Shown here piece by piece: positions 44,742 through 55,324 of a stretch of DNA of 64,000 nt. Below the pieces are notes generated by a model that was not told the DNA's origin, did no database searches, and saw only the letters and a program-made list of their open reading frames with translations. The translations under genes were made by a program, and so were the position numbers. The DNA is from Plasmodium malariae (taxonomy: Eukaryota; Apicomplexa; Aconoidasida; Haemosporida; Plasmodiidae), in assembly GCF_900090045.1 (NCBI RefSeq), contig NC_041780.1, positions 672,001 to 736,000 of the forward strand. Direction: 5' to 3'. The first letter of the stretch is position 1; each line of letters opens with the position of its first letter.

Positions 44742-47284
44742 TTAAGTGGTTTTTTTTTCGAAGTACTGTGTAGTTTTATACATTCGCTGTGTTTATGATT
44801 AAATATGTATGTACAATTGTGCACATACATATATATATATATATATATGTATATTTTTTTTTTTTTCCGCAAATTCTGTTTATTTTTTTAAAGAGTCTAG
44901 CAAAACATTAGTTATCTTATATTCCCTTTCATTTTATACGGTTATTCATATATTTTTTTAAATGTTAATGTTACTGTAATAACAGAATGCGTATGGGGTT
45001 TATGAAGCATGTTTTTCGTTTTTGTAGCACATTGCTGATTAATAGTTACCGTTATAATTTATATTTTTCCCGGACGCTTCATTAATTTGTATTTTGTAAA
45101 CGTGTTTAATACCTTTAACAAAGTTATTATTGACTTTTACTAATAAAGATTTTTTTTTATTTTTAAACTCCTTTACCCCCCCCTTTTTCTTATTTTAAAA
45201 CCTCATTGATACAACCATTACAGCCCATTTAGATATAAGACCTTTAATTAAAAATTGGATTTTTTATCTTTAACCGATGTTAAATATATTCCTAGCAACA
45301 TATAGTATGTTTTTTTAGCTCTCGATTACTTTGTTTCGTGGGATATTTTTGTATCTTTTTAGTGCTATGTTTTAATAGTCATCATACTTAGTCGTGTTTA
45401 TAAAAGTATTCATTTTTTGACATTGTATTTTTAGCTATTTTTTATTTTTTTATATTTCTTCTATTAATACGCCATTTAAATGTTCCTATTTTATAATGAA
45501 TATAAAAAATATGCTAATCATTTTTCACATTTCAGTTAAAACTAGTGAAGTAAAAGTTTAGAGGACAAATGAAGTTCATTTTTATCTTTCATGGGTATAA
45601 AGAAAAAGTAAAAAAAGTGCAAATAAAGTGGCCCAGCAGTGTATATCTTTAAGTGCGAATTAAAAATCAGGTACTTGTATACAGGTTTACTTACCCCATT
45701 ATTCGCATGTGCAATTTTAAATATATCTCTTAATACACATGTACACATTTAAATGAACATGTGCATATTTATATAGACAATATGTTTGTTGGTGAGCACA
45801 AATGATAAAGAATGGTTTTTTTTTTGTTTTTTTTTTTTTCTCACAAAAATTAAGATTTATAAAAAATTCAAAGTACTTACATTATTTTGTTAACATTTAA
45901 ATTGGTCTTCTATAATTTAATTATTGAACGTAAAATACGAATTATTGGAAAAATGTGTTTTTTTTTTTTTTGTTTTTTAGTATTTTATAAATTTTTTGAA
46001 GGCTGAGTATAAATTGTCTAATATTTACACAAATGTTTTCTTTTAAATTATGATATTTTGTAGAAAAAAAGAGGCCATTAATATGGGAAACTTAAAAAAA
46101 AAAAAAAAAAACTCAAATAAAAGTGAAAGGAAAGTGTATATAAATATTGTTTACGTTTATTTTAATAGCTTTGTTAAATACTTATTTTTGTTTTTCCTTT
46201 CGAAGTTGTTAAAATAGTAACAGTTTCATGTTGCTTAATTTTCTTTTTTTTTTTTTTTTATTTCATTTATTACATTACAAAACATATTGAAAAATAAAAA
46301 ATATTCTTGTTGATAATTAAACATTAGCAAATATTTATTTATCTGTATTTCATTTAAATTTTTTCTTTAAAATGCTTGAACTTTGTTAAAATATTACGTA
46401 CTGTGCTTAATTAAATGCAACATTTTATTTGTATTTGTATATGTATTTGTATATGCATTTGTATATGTATTTGTGTTTGTGTTTGTATCTGTATCTGTAT
46501 CTGTATTTATATTTATATTTATATTTATATTTGTATTTGTATTTATATTTTTTTTATTCTTTTTTTAATTTGCATTCATGAGAGACAATAGAACAAAATT
46601 GTTTCCGTTAAAGATGGTGATGAGCTTGTATTTCTTGATTTATGTTTTTTAATTGCTTATTATTATGACTTTCGTCTTATTTATTCACAAGTAATCATTA
46701 AGACAAGTAAAAACCGGAAATTTACTGAATTTTACTATGGACAATTTTTTGAGAAGTGTATAGGTACACCCTATCCTTTTTTTTTGTTCTGATAATTAAA
46801 AATATATACACATACATATATATATATTTATTTATATATTTAACGAGTAGTATAGGAATGAGAAATTATAGTATATCAGGAAAAAAATATTATCATTTTA
46901 CATGTGAGACTAAATTTTTATGTAATTTTTTATTTGTACATGAAATGGTTCATGTTATAATAAATACAAATTATTTCATGTGCGAATTTTTGATTTGACG
47001 TTTGATTTGTTCGTAGTTTTTTTTTTTTTTTTTTTTTCGTACCTATTCCTTTAATTTATTTGAAGTGTAAGTATTCTTTTTTGTTGTTTTGTAAGCTGAG
47101 GAAAATTTGCAAATTGTGAAAGAGTTTGCAGAATGAGAAGAAGCTTAATTATTGTGAAGAAAATTGAATATTTTGGCTCTTTTTTGTCCATTTAAGTTTC
47201 TTCCTTTTTGTTCTTCATTTCTTTGTTCCTTCCTCCTTTTTTTCAATTTTTTTCCTTTTTCTGGGACCTTTATTTTTTTGTATC
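44742..47284. other. Intergenic, MSP8 / acylated protein gene
   Basis: About 2.5 kb with no supported gene. It includes (TA)n at about 44829-44847, a C8 run at 45176-45183, poly(A)/poly(T) runs, and a hexamer repeat at about 46425-46555. The small open frame 46756-46998 is discussed under rejected items. Confidence 0.65.
46425..46555. repeat. (GTATTT/GTATAT)n hexamer repeat
   Basis: Imperfect tandem hexamers moving from GTATTT/GTATAT to GTATCT and then TATATT forms. Because the unit length is a multiple of three, an open frame (46383-46568) crosses it, but the peptide is only Phe/Val/Tyr repeats. Confidence 0.88.
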
Positions 47285-48299
47285 ATGGGAAATGGCTGTA
47301 AGAAGGTTATTGGAACTAGGAGAAACAAATCGTCGAATGAAAAATTCAATAATCGTTTCGATTTTAGGAGCGATAGCAACTGTAGTTGGAATAAAGGCAA
47401 TTACTACAATGATATATATATTAGAAATTTTAACAAAGATGAGACAACTAAAAAGTATAATAACAAAATTGTATCACTTAATGATAATAGTAATCGTAAG
47501 ACAAGTAATTCTATTGTATATATTGATGATTTGTACGATATATTAGAGAATGAAAAAAAAGTAAAGTTAAAAAAAGTAGATAATTCAGATGTAGAAGAAT
47601 TTCTTATAATAGAAAAACATATAAAGGTAAAAAGAAAGAAAAAAAAGAAGCAGCGAAAGCAAGAGAACACCAATACAAAAATGAAAGAGAAAGCTTTAAA
47701 GAATGAAAAATTGACGTCCTTATTATTCTCAAGAAATGATTATGATGATGAAAATAAAAATAGCACTAATTTTGATGAACCCTTTCCAACTGATAGCCGT
47801 GATAAAAAAAAAAAAAAAAAAAAAAGATAAATCAAATTCAAAAAATGGAGAAGTAGAAACATGGTGTAGTTCTTCAATTGACAATAAATACGATATATTC
47901 GAAGAAGATAGACGGTATATGTTAAAAAAAAGACAAGAAAATATGAGAGACCAAAAGATTAGCAGTAAAAAGAACCAAATAGACAATGACAGTGACAACA
48001 GTAAGAAGAAAAATAATAATACTAATGGCAATAATAATAGCAATAATAATAGCAATAATAATAGAAACAATAACAGCAAAATTAATGGCAATAAATTTAA
48101 CAGTAGTAACAATAATGGCAAAAACAAGAATAGTAATACTAGAAAAAACAATAATAGAAATAATTATGGAAATAATGGCAATAATGACAGTAATGACGAA
48201 TTTAATTTAACCTATAAATATAAAGGTTCATCAAGTTCTGATAAGGAAAGAATAATCAATAATCCTGTTAAAAAATACAGCGATCCCTTTGAAGAATAA
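47285..48299 (+). CDS. Predicted N-myristoylated/palmitoylated low-complexity protein, interrupted at an A22 run
   Basis: The ATG at 47285 opens MGNGCKK: Gly2 with Cys5 is a typical dual-acylation start (N-myristoylation plus palmitoylation), predicting membrane attachment on the cytosolic side. The first frame runs to 47830. At 47804-47825 there are 22 A's; one fewer would join it, through a Lys run, to the second frame (47826-48299), which begins DKSNSKNGEVETWC and ends KKYSDPFEE. The two halves look like one protein of about 337 residues: a charged N-terminal half with YIDDLYDILENEK, a Lys-rich block, then a long Asn/Ser repeat. The break is either a homopolymer count error or a real frameshift. 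I recognise no catalytic domain. Acylated Plasmodium proteins of this kind often sit at the inner membrane complex or plasma membrane, but that is inference. Confidence 0.65.
47804..47825. repeat. A22 homopolymer inside a coding region
   Basis: 22 consecutive A's between the GAT codon at 47801 and the GATAAATCA sequence at 47826. The first frame ends two codons later (AGA TAA); the second frame resumes at 47826. Confidence 0.95.
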
Positions 48300-49467
48300 A
48301 AGAATGCAATTGTGGAAAAAGCATGAAAGAAAAATGAAAAAGTAAAAAAAGAAGAAAAAAAAAAAAACAACAGAAACATTTAATGGCTTATGTAAGCTGT
48401 GTATTTAAGCAAGCACAATTGATACATGTATATATGTGTCAACTGGCTTTAGTATATGGGGGTAAAATATTTTAACACTGTACAAAATTTTTCTTATGCA
48501 CTGTGAAGCATTTACTTTTTTGATACTAAAAGTAGATTTTGTTTTTTAAATCATTACATATTATTTTCTACTTTAGAACCTTTATTTTACTTTTTATATT
48601 TCCCTTTTTACATAAACGTGTAAACCTTGGATTTTTTACTACAAATTACGCAATAATAAGGAGGAATAAATAAACTAATTAAAACAATTAATAATATTCT
48701 TTAAAATTTTAAAAAAATGTCACAAATAAATCTAAACAAAGAGTTGTATTAAAAAAAAAAAAAAAAAAAAACTGAATAATTAAATAATTAAATAAAGAAT
48801 TCGAAAAAAATGAAACTGATTATATCATTTTATGGCTAATAAAATAACACAAAAATAAAACAAAAAGCTATTACATACTATTAAAAAAAATATGAAAAGG
48901 AAAATAAAGCTAATTTGCCTTAACTCTTTATTTAAAGAGATATATTAGGTACAATTTATGTGTTATCGAATTAAAAATATGTATATATATATATATATAT
49001 AAGTACTTACGAATCATGCGTATAGGGCTTCAATTAAGAACACCAAAATTTGCATTGGCATTTCCTATTGATTTTCCCCTTTTAACATAATACTCGTTTT
49101 TTACATATAAACATGTAGAGATTCGTTCAAGTTCCATATATTATTAGGAAAAACGATTACACTTCTTCTTGCCTACATCAGATTTATTCGTATTTCAGTG
49201 AACTTTTTATTTTTTTCTTTTCGATTTTCACATATTCTTATAATTATATATCCCAATATGCTTTAAAGTATTTGATAAACTTGTGTTAACTAAAAATCGC
49301 ATAAACTGTTTACGTTTTTACGAAGTGGTAATATATTCTTTAGAAATATAAACAAATACATAAAATAAACATATATACAATGTACTACTTTGTATTAATT
49401 ACATCTTCATTCACTGTTCTTTTTTCCTGCCTTAACTTTCTTTTTTTTATATTACTTAAAATATTTC
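48300..49467. other. Intergenic, acylated protein / Mpv17-like (convergent)
   Basis: 3' regions of two converging genes. A run at about 48750-48770 and (TA)n at about 48983-49001. No gene or structured RNA supported. Confidence 0.65.
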
Positions 49468-50700
49468 TTACTTTTTGTTTGCACACCATGACAAGAAAAT
49501 GACCCAAAAAAAGTCAGCAAAAAAAACTACAGTAGCTTGGTAAATTCTCGGTATAAATACAAAATTAATTAATGTTAATGGTGTCCATGTCATTAAGGAA
49601 ATGAAGAATACTTTCATTCCTGTATTTACAATTTTATCAATAATTTCTGACTTCCTTTGATTTTTTAACATACCATTATAAAAAAAGAAAATTGTTAAGT
49701 GAACTGGTCCAAAAATAAAATTATCAAATATGGTAGGTATAAAAGATTTATATAAAAATGTATTTGGCTTCGACTGAATAAAATTTGCTAAAACTTTACC
49801 ATACCACCATGTCATTATTGGACCTTCAAGGGTTAAACCTATAATTGCCATTCTAAGTGTTCTTAATAAATCAAACTCATAATTTCTTTTTTGTGCCTCT
49901 ATTATTTGACACGCTATATCAGCAATAAAATATAATACACCTGCTATTAAACAGTTCATTAATAATAAGTGTTTTTCAAATAAATTATTAATAAGTTTTT
50001 TCATTCTTCCATTACAAGAGGAAATTATTTCTTTTTTTTTTACATTTTTTATATTAACCAAATCATCTATATTGTGCTTGAATTCTTTACTTTTTTCGAC
50101 TTTTTCTTCTCCCGCGTTAGTTGGTACGTTTTGTTTATTTTCACGCGTATTATTTTTACATGTATTATTTGTATAAGAATTGTTTGTACTTGCATTATTT
50201 GTGCTTGTATTGCTTGCGTTTTCACTTACATTTACATTTCTCTTGAAAGATTTCCCATTTTTCCGATCACTCATTGTATATATTCTTCTCCGTATTTCAA
50301 CTTGTAAAGAAATATTCCTTGTTTTTATATTAAAAATAATATTTGAATTTCCCATGGGATTTACAATTCCATGAATTGATAAATTATGATTCACGAACTT
50401 GCATTTTTGAAAAACCTCGCTACTGTTCTTATTGCTGAAAGTGCTACTATATCTGCAGCTATTACTAGAAATATTATTACCTATATCATTGTTGTGATTA
50501 CAGCTATGACTTGAATCCAGTCTCTTCTCTAATTTATCCCTTTTTATGTAATTATTTAACGTGTATAATGTCTTTTCGCTTATTCCTTTATTCTCACTTC
50601 TTTTCATTTCAGCAATTTTAAACTCTTTTAAATTTATGTTCGTAGTAAACAATAACCTGTTGTTTTTTAGTTTAATTTCTTTATAGTTTTGATATTTCAA
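49468..50700 (-). CDS. Mpv17/PMP22-family membrane protein
   Basis: Integral membrane protein of the Mpv17/PMP22 family, found in mitochondrial inner membrane or peroxisome membrane in other eukaryotes. The substrate is not known. The 410-residue frame has a 240-residue polar, Asn-rich N-terminal extension with NNxCTNN-like repeats, then the family domain (about residues 240-408). Visible features include LLMNCLIAGVLYFIADIACQ, the Gly-Pro with Trp-Tyr pair (EGPIMTWWYGKVL), DNFIFGPVHLTIFFFYNG and LTLINFVFIPRIYQ with the closing Trp-rich segment (FADFFWVIFLSW). Four membrane helices are likely. Plasmodium lacks peroxisomes, so a mitochondrial or other organelle location is more likely. The start at 50700 follows the longest frame; a shorter start is possible within the extension. 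Confidence 0.8.
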   Translation of the reverse strand: MKYQNYKEIKLKNNRLLFTTNINLKEFKIAEMKRSENKGISEKTLYTLNNYIKRDKLEKRLDSSHSCNHNNDIGNNISSNSCRYSSTFSNKNSSEVFQKCKFVNHNLSIHGIVNPMGNSNIIFNIKTRNISLQVEIRRRIYTMSDRKNGKSFKRNVNVSENASNTSTNNASTNNSYTNNTCKNNTRENKQNVPTNAGEEKVEKSKEFKHNIDDLVNIKNVKKKEIISSCNGRMKKLINNLFEKHLLLMNCLIAGVLYFIADIACQIIEAQKRNYEFDLLRTLRMAIIGLTLEGPIMTWWYGKVLANFIQSKPNTFLYKSFIPTIFDNFIFGPVHLTIFFFYNGMLKNQRKSEIIDKIVNTGMKVFFISLMTWTPLTLINFVFIPRIYQATVVFFADFFWVIFLSWCANKK

Positions 50701-53266
50701 TAATGTACATCTTTCCGCGAAATAATGCCTTTTAAAATTGTAATCTTTCGTAAATGAAAAAGAAAAAAGAAAAATAATACAGAAAATTGTAATGTAAAAA
50801 TAAAATGAATCGTCGAATCAATAATATGAATTATTAATATTGTCGTAAACACCTCTATTCGGAGTTGCTTGCTAGTAATCAGGTTTGATTCGATAAAGGT
50901 GCATATGCTTCATACTATTACGTGATCGTCTACATATACACACATATATACTCAGGCATACATATATACAGACGCATGTACACTCACACACATACATATA
51001 TATATATATATACAGATATATACATACTTAGACATACATATATACGCATAAATAATATAGTAATAAAAATACTACACAAAAACATCAACATTCTTTTATA
51101 CTATAATATATCCTCACGAAGTATTTATTCATCCCCCAAATTATGTTCATCAAAAATATGTGCAGATACAAATTGGGAAGACGTATGTACTAAAAGTATT
51201 ATAAGCAAAAATTGTGTTACCTACAAAGGGGGAATTTACATTTTTTGATACAACCTTTATATGTCTTCTTTTAATACCCATGTAGGCATTTGTCAGCATC
51301 ATTAAATTTCCTACGTTTCTAATAAAAATGCTCAATAAAAAGTAGTATTCACATATATATTTATGTGAGTTAATTTATGTTAATATTCAAGCACATTTTG
51401 AAAAAGCGTCTTTAGTAATTTTCCTCCTTTCCTTCTGATTTTATTTTTCTATTCATGTTTTGCGGAAAAAAGGAATTTTCTTTTCTCTCTCTATTTGTAT
51501 ATGTATATATATGTACATATATACATATATATATAGCTTACTATAAAGTGATAAAAAGGGATTTATACTATAAAAATTTGTAATACACTTTTTATATACT
51601 AATTTCTATTCTTATATATTATGAGTTTCAAAGAATCGAAATAAAGCCATCTTTTTTACACTGTTTTGTTTTTATTCTATTTTTCCTTTGTTTTAATTTG
51701 CTTGTATTTAACTGTGCCTGTATTTTACTTTGCCTGTATTTTGTTTTGCCTGTATTTTGTTTTGCCTGTATTTTACTTTGCCTGTATTTTGTTTTGCCTG
51801 TATTTTGTTTTGCCTGTATTTTGTTTTGCCTGTATTTTACTTTGACTGTATTTTACATTGCCTGTATTTTGTTTTGCCTGTATTTTACTTTGCCTGTATT
51901 TTGTTTTGCCTTCAATTTATATATCCTTTATTTTATGTTTTTTTTTACCTGATATTAAGCACACTTTTTTTATTTTCTTTTATGAGGAAAAATTCATTAT
52001 TTTATTTTATTAAGCACAAACGAAAGTCTCATATAAACTTTGATATATAGTATCTATGAAAAAAGGGATAATAATTTTGTGAAATTATTTTAACTGAATC
52101 ATTTTGTAATACTGAATTATAGTACTCAAGTGTAGGAATAAGAAAATAAAAAGAAACTTAATAACTTTCTGAAAATTTAAAAATTTTCAATTTATTTTTT
52201 TTTTTAAATGTAGTTCCCTATTTGGAATTTTTTTAAACAGATAGTTACTTAAATAACTTTTTTAAAATATAAAATAATTTTTTTTTTGTTTTCTTTGTAC
52301 AAAATAGAACTATTTTTTTTTGAACTTCGTTTTTTTTTTTTCCTGTTTTTGATGATATTGCATTCTTTTTATTTTTAAAATTTTTATATACATTTATTTC
52401 GTTTAAAAAAAAAAGAAGCAATCTGTATATACTTTTTTTATATATATGTTACAATTGCAAGAATTGAGAGGATTATTTAATATTTAGTTCTTAACAACGT
52501 CAATTTATGTTTTCGTTTTGATAATATGGAAAAGGGATGCACTATCATGTCTTCCTAATTTTTACCTATTCTGATATAGTTGTTTCTTTTTTTTTTTTCC
52601 AACTTTTTACATTATTCGTATTGTTATTACGTGCTTATATGATATTTTTATGATTATTCCTTTTAAGTATCATTAAGTTCGAAGTGTATAGTCGTAAATA
52701 TAGTTATATTTTGTTTTAACTGCTATTTACTTTCGTCATTTTTATTGTCTTGAAATATATTAGAAAAAATGATATGTGTAGAATAATCTACAAAATAATA
52801 TATATAATTTAGTGTATACAAAACGGTACACATAACAGCAATTCAAACAAAGTACGGTAAAAAAAAGGCTGAAGAATAAAGAAAAGATATACATGAAAAA
52901 TCGGCCTTAGGGAGTTTTAATAGGGACAAATGTTGAACTTGTTGAAAAAGTTAATAAACATTTTTTTATTTTTCTTCATAAAATACTTTTGAGATATATA
53001 TTATAGTCGCCACCATAATTAATGTAGTTATTATAGATCATTTTTGCTAATTTTTTTTGGAAGAGAGCAAGAAAGGGTATATTACATATTTGCATAAGTT
53101 CACATACATAGAGGAGTGAAAATACTCTCACGCACACACACGCCTGCAGATATGTGTGGGTACATATATATATATATATATATATACATGCTTAAATGAA
53201 TTATAAAAGCTTATTTATACGCGTGTAGAACTGGGTTACGTATTTTTTTTTTTTTTTTTGTATAGA
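50701..53266. other. Intergenic, Mpv17-like / SAP30BP-like (divergent)
   Basis: About 2.5 kb. CATA/TATA repeats at about 50935-51050, a 16-bp minisatellite at about 51700-51912, poly(T) runs, and (TA)n at about 53164-53186. Just before 53267 is a T17 run followed by GTATAG, which could be an acceptor for a 5' UTR intron of the next gene. No additional coding region supported. Confidence 0.65.
51700..51912. repeat. 16-bp minisatellite, about 13 copies
   Basis: Tandem GCCTGTATTTTGTTTT with variants ending ACTTT; unit starts at 51732, 51748, 51764 and 51780 show the 16-bp period. Since 16 is not a multiple of three the frame rotates, giving Cys/Phe/Leu-rich open frames that are not genes. Confidence 0.92.
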
Positions 53267-54454
53267 ATGAGTTTAGTTGACTATGAGATTTCGAGCGATG
53301 AAGAGTCTGATGAAAGGCCCACAACTAACTTGAACAAGCGAAGAAACAAAAAAAAAGAAGAAAAGAATTTCATAGAAAATGAAAAAAATGAAAGAATAGG
53401 AAGAACAAATAGTGCTACTAATAAGGGGAAGGATAATAATTGCAATAATAGCATTATTGGTAATTGTAGGATGGACAAAAATGATAAATGTGCAGAGAGG
53501 AATTTATTGGGAAAAAAAAATAATAATTCTGGAGAAGAAATTAGTGAATACGATAGGGAGGAAAACAAGAAAATAGAGATAAGGGAGAAAGAAAGTAAAG
53601 AAAAAAGAAAAAGAAAAATTGAAAGCTTTGATTTTATAAAAGAAAGGGATTATAATAACGCATACGTTAAATTAAGAAAAGAAAATTTGAATATGGATAG
53701 CAGGGAAGAAAAAGATACCAAGGGGAAGGAACAAAATGGTACCTTTTTCTCGAATAAATCAAATTCTGAGGAACTACTATTATATAACAAAAATTATAAT
53801 GATAATAGTAAGGACGATAACAATTATGATAATAATAAGAATTATGATAACAATGATTATTACAACAATGATGAAAAAAACAAGCATGATTATTTTAAAT
53901 GCGATTTAAAAAAACACGAAAACTATTTGTCTATAAAAAATAGGAAAAAGGATGATGTACAGAATGGTGAGAAGTTAATAAAGGATAATATAGAAATTAA
54001 AAAAAACGACTTAAAAAAGGATTTATATTTATGTGAAAATAGTGCGAAAAATTTTGAAAAAAAAAAGGAGTTAGACAGAATAGCTACTGCACGTATAAAT
54101 ATCTTAGAAAATAACAATATTATGAATATCAGTGTTGATGAAAATAATTTTGATGATATATTTTATTTATCAGAAAATGAATATTCAGAAACCCTGAATA
54201 AAAAACTTGATGAATTATCAAAATTGTATGAATTAAATTTAACAATTAATAAAAATATTATTAACTCAAAGGAATATAAAAACCCATGCATTTTAGAAAA
54301 AATTATGGAAATATATCATGTAGATGTATATTCATCCAACTATCCATTATATATATATAATCCTCATGATTTTTTATCAATTGATTTGTTTAACGAAAAA
54401 AGCAACGTGACTGATCAGAATAAAGCAAAAACGAAATGGTCAAGCATAACTTAA
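53267..54454 (+). CDS. SAP30BP/HCNGP-like nuclear protein
   Basis: Predicted nuclear factor of the HCNGP (SAP30-binding protein) family, linked to transcriptional control and pre-mRNA splicing in other eukaryotes. I take the ATG at 53267 (MSLVDYEISSDEES), because the in-frame codon at 53258 is TTG. The product is 395 residues. The acidic N-terminus with LVDYxSSDEE is typical of this and related splicing factors. The middle is Asn/Lys/Glu low complexity. The C-terminal segment (about residues 320-380) carries the family signature: INKNIINSKEYKNPCILEK, then MEIYHVDVYSSNYPLYIYNPHDF. In HCNGP this is the pattern of a conserved Asn-Pro, a hydrophobic helix, a D(x)4(S/T)NYP loop and a NPxDF close. 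Match is by eye. A possible 5' UTR intron ends at 53265. Confidence 0.75.
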   Translation: MSLVDYEISSDEESDERPTTNLNKRRNKKKEEKNFIENEKNERIGRTNSATNKGKDNNCNNSIIGNCRMDKNDKCAERNLLGKKNNNSGEEISEYDREENKKIEIREKESKEKRKRKIESFDFIKERDYNNAYVKLRKENLNMDSREEKDTKGKEQNGTFFSNKSNSEELLLYNKNYNDNSKDDNNYDNNKNYDNNDYYNNDEKNKHDYFKCDLKKHENYLSIKNRKKDDVQNGEKLIKDNIEIKKNDLKKDLYLCENSAKNFEKKKELDRIATARINILENNNIMNISVDENNFDDIFYLSENEYSETLNKKLDELSKLYELNLTINKNIINSKEYKNPCILEKIMEIYHVDVYSSNYPLYIYNPHDFLSIDLFNEKSNVTDQNKAKTKWSSIT

Positions 54455-55324
54455 ATTCTTTATATCCAAATTTTTTAAGACCCTTTTACAAAATTAGTGG
54501 TAGCCGTATTTCGAAGAATTACACCTTTAAAATAATGGACAATCATAAAATGAGAGTGTATGTTAATGCATAAAATATATAATTTAGGAATCATGTGAGT
54601 CTTATATAAGGGTGGATAAACATTTAAAAAAAAAAAAAAAAAAAAAAAAAACAATAAAATAAAATAAAATAGCAATATAACAAAAAAATAACGCAACAAA
54701 GTAACAACTTAACAAAATGGAATAGTAACATTATAGAAGCATAATAAAACAATAATGTAACAGCATAGCAAAATAGCAAAAGTAATAAATAAGCAAATAC
54801 GGGGAGTAAGAGAACAAAATAGTGGAGACATAAAAAATGTTAAGCGTAAAATAAAACCAAGGAAGAAAAGGTGTATAGGAATATTGGGATGTTTTGCAAG
54901 AAAGGGTTAAATATATGTTGTTTATGTATCATTTATTTAATTACATTTTTTGTGCTTTACATTTATAACATAAAATTAATACATAAATAAATTTTAATTC
55001 TTGTAAAAAAACATTATAATAGTGGAGCAAAGATAAAAATTTGTTACATCATTTAAAAAGGAATAAAACATGAAATAAATACAAAATGCAATATGTGCAA
55101 CGTAAGGTAAAGGAAAAAATATGTTAGTTACAAAGATAAAACAAAAACAAATATTTTTGATGGAAGTATAGTCAAAACAAAACGCTATTTTTCCTAAAAA
55201 AAACTTTGACACAAATGGCACTTTTTGTATATATATGGATATGTGTTTGTTAAAATAAGCTTGTAAATATTGCTGATTTACGTGAGCACCTATCAGTTTC
55301 TGTTTCGTGCACAATGTAATCATC
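54455..55324. other. Intergenic, SAP30BP-like / VPS11 (convergent)
   Basis: 3' regions of two converging genes, with an A run at about 54626-54650 and AATA/ATAACA repeats at about 54655-54790. The minus-strand open frame 54994-55431 overlaps the VPS11 3' end and is rejected. Confidence 0.65.

Noticed and set aside
46756..46998. 80-codon plus frame containing HEMVH, resembling an HExxH metal site
   Set aside because: A single HExxH in a short, AT-rich random frame is expected by chance; no protease fold features, and no third ligand.
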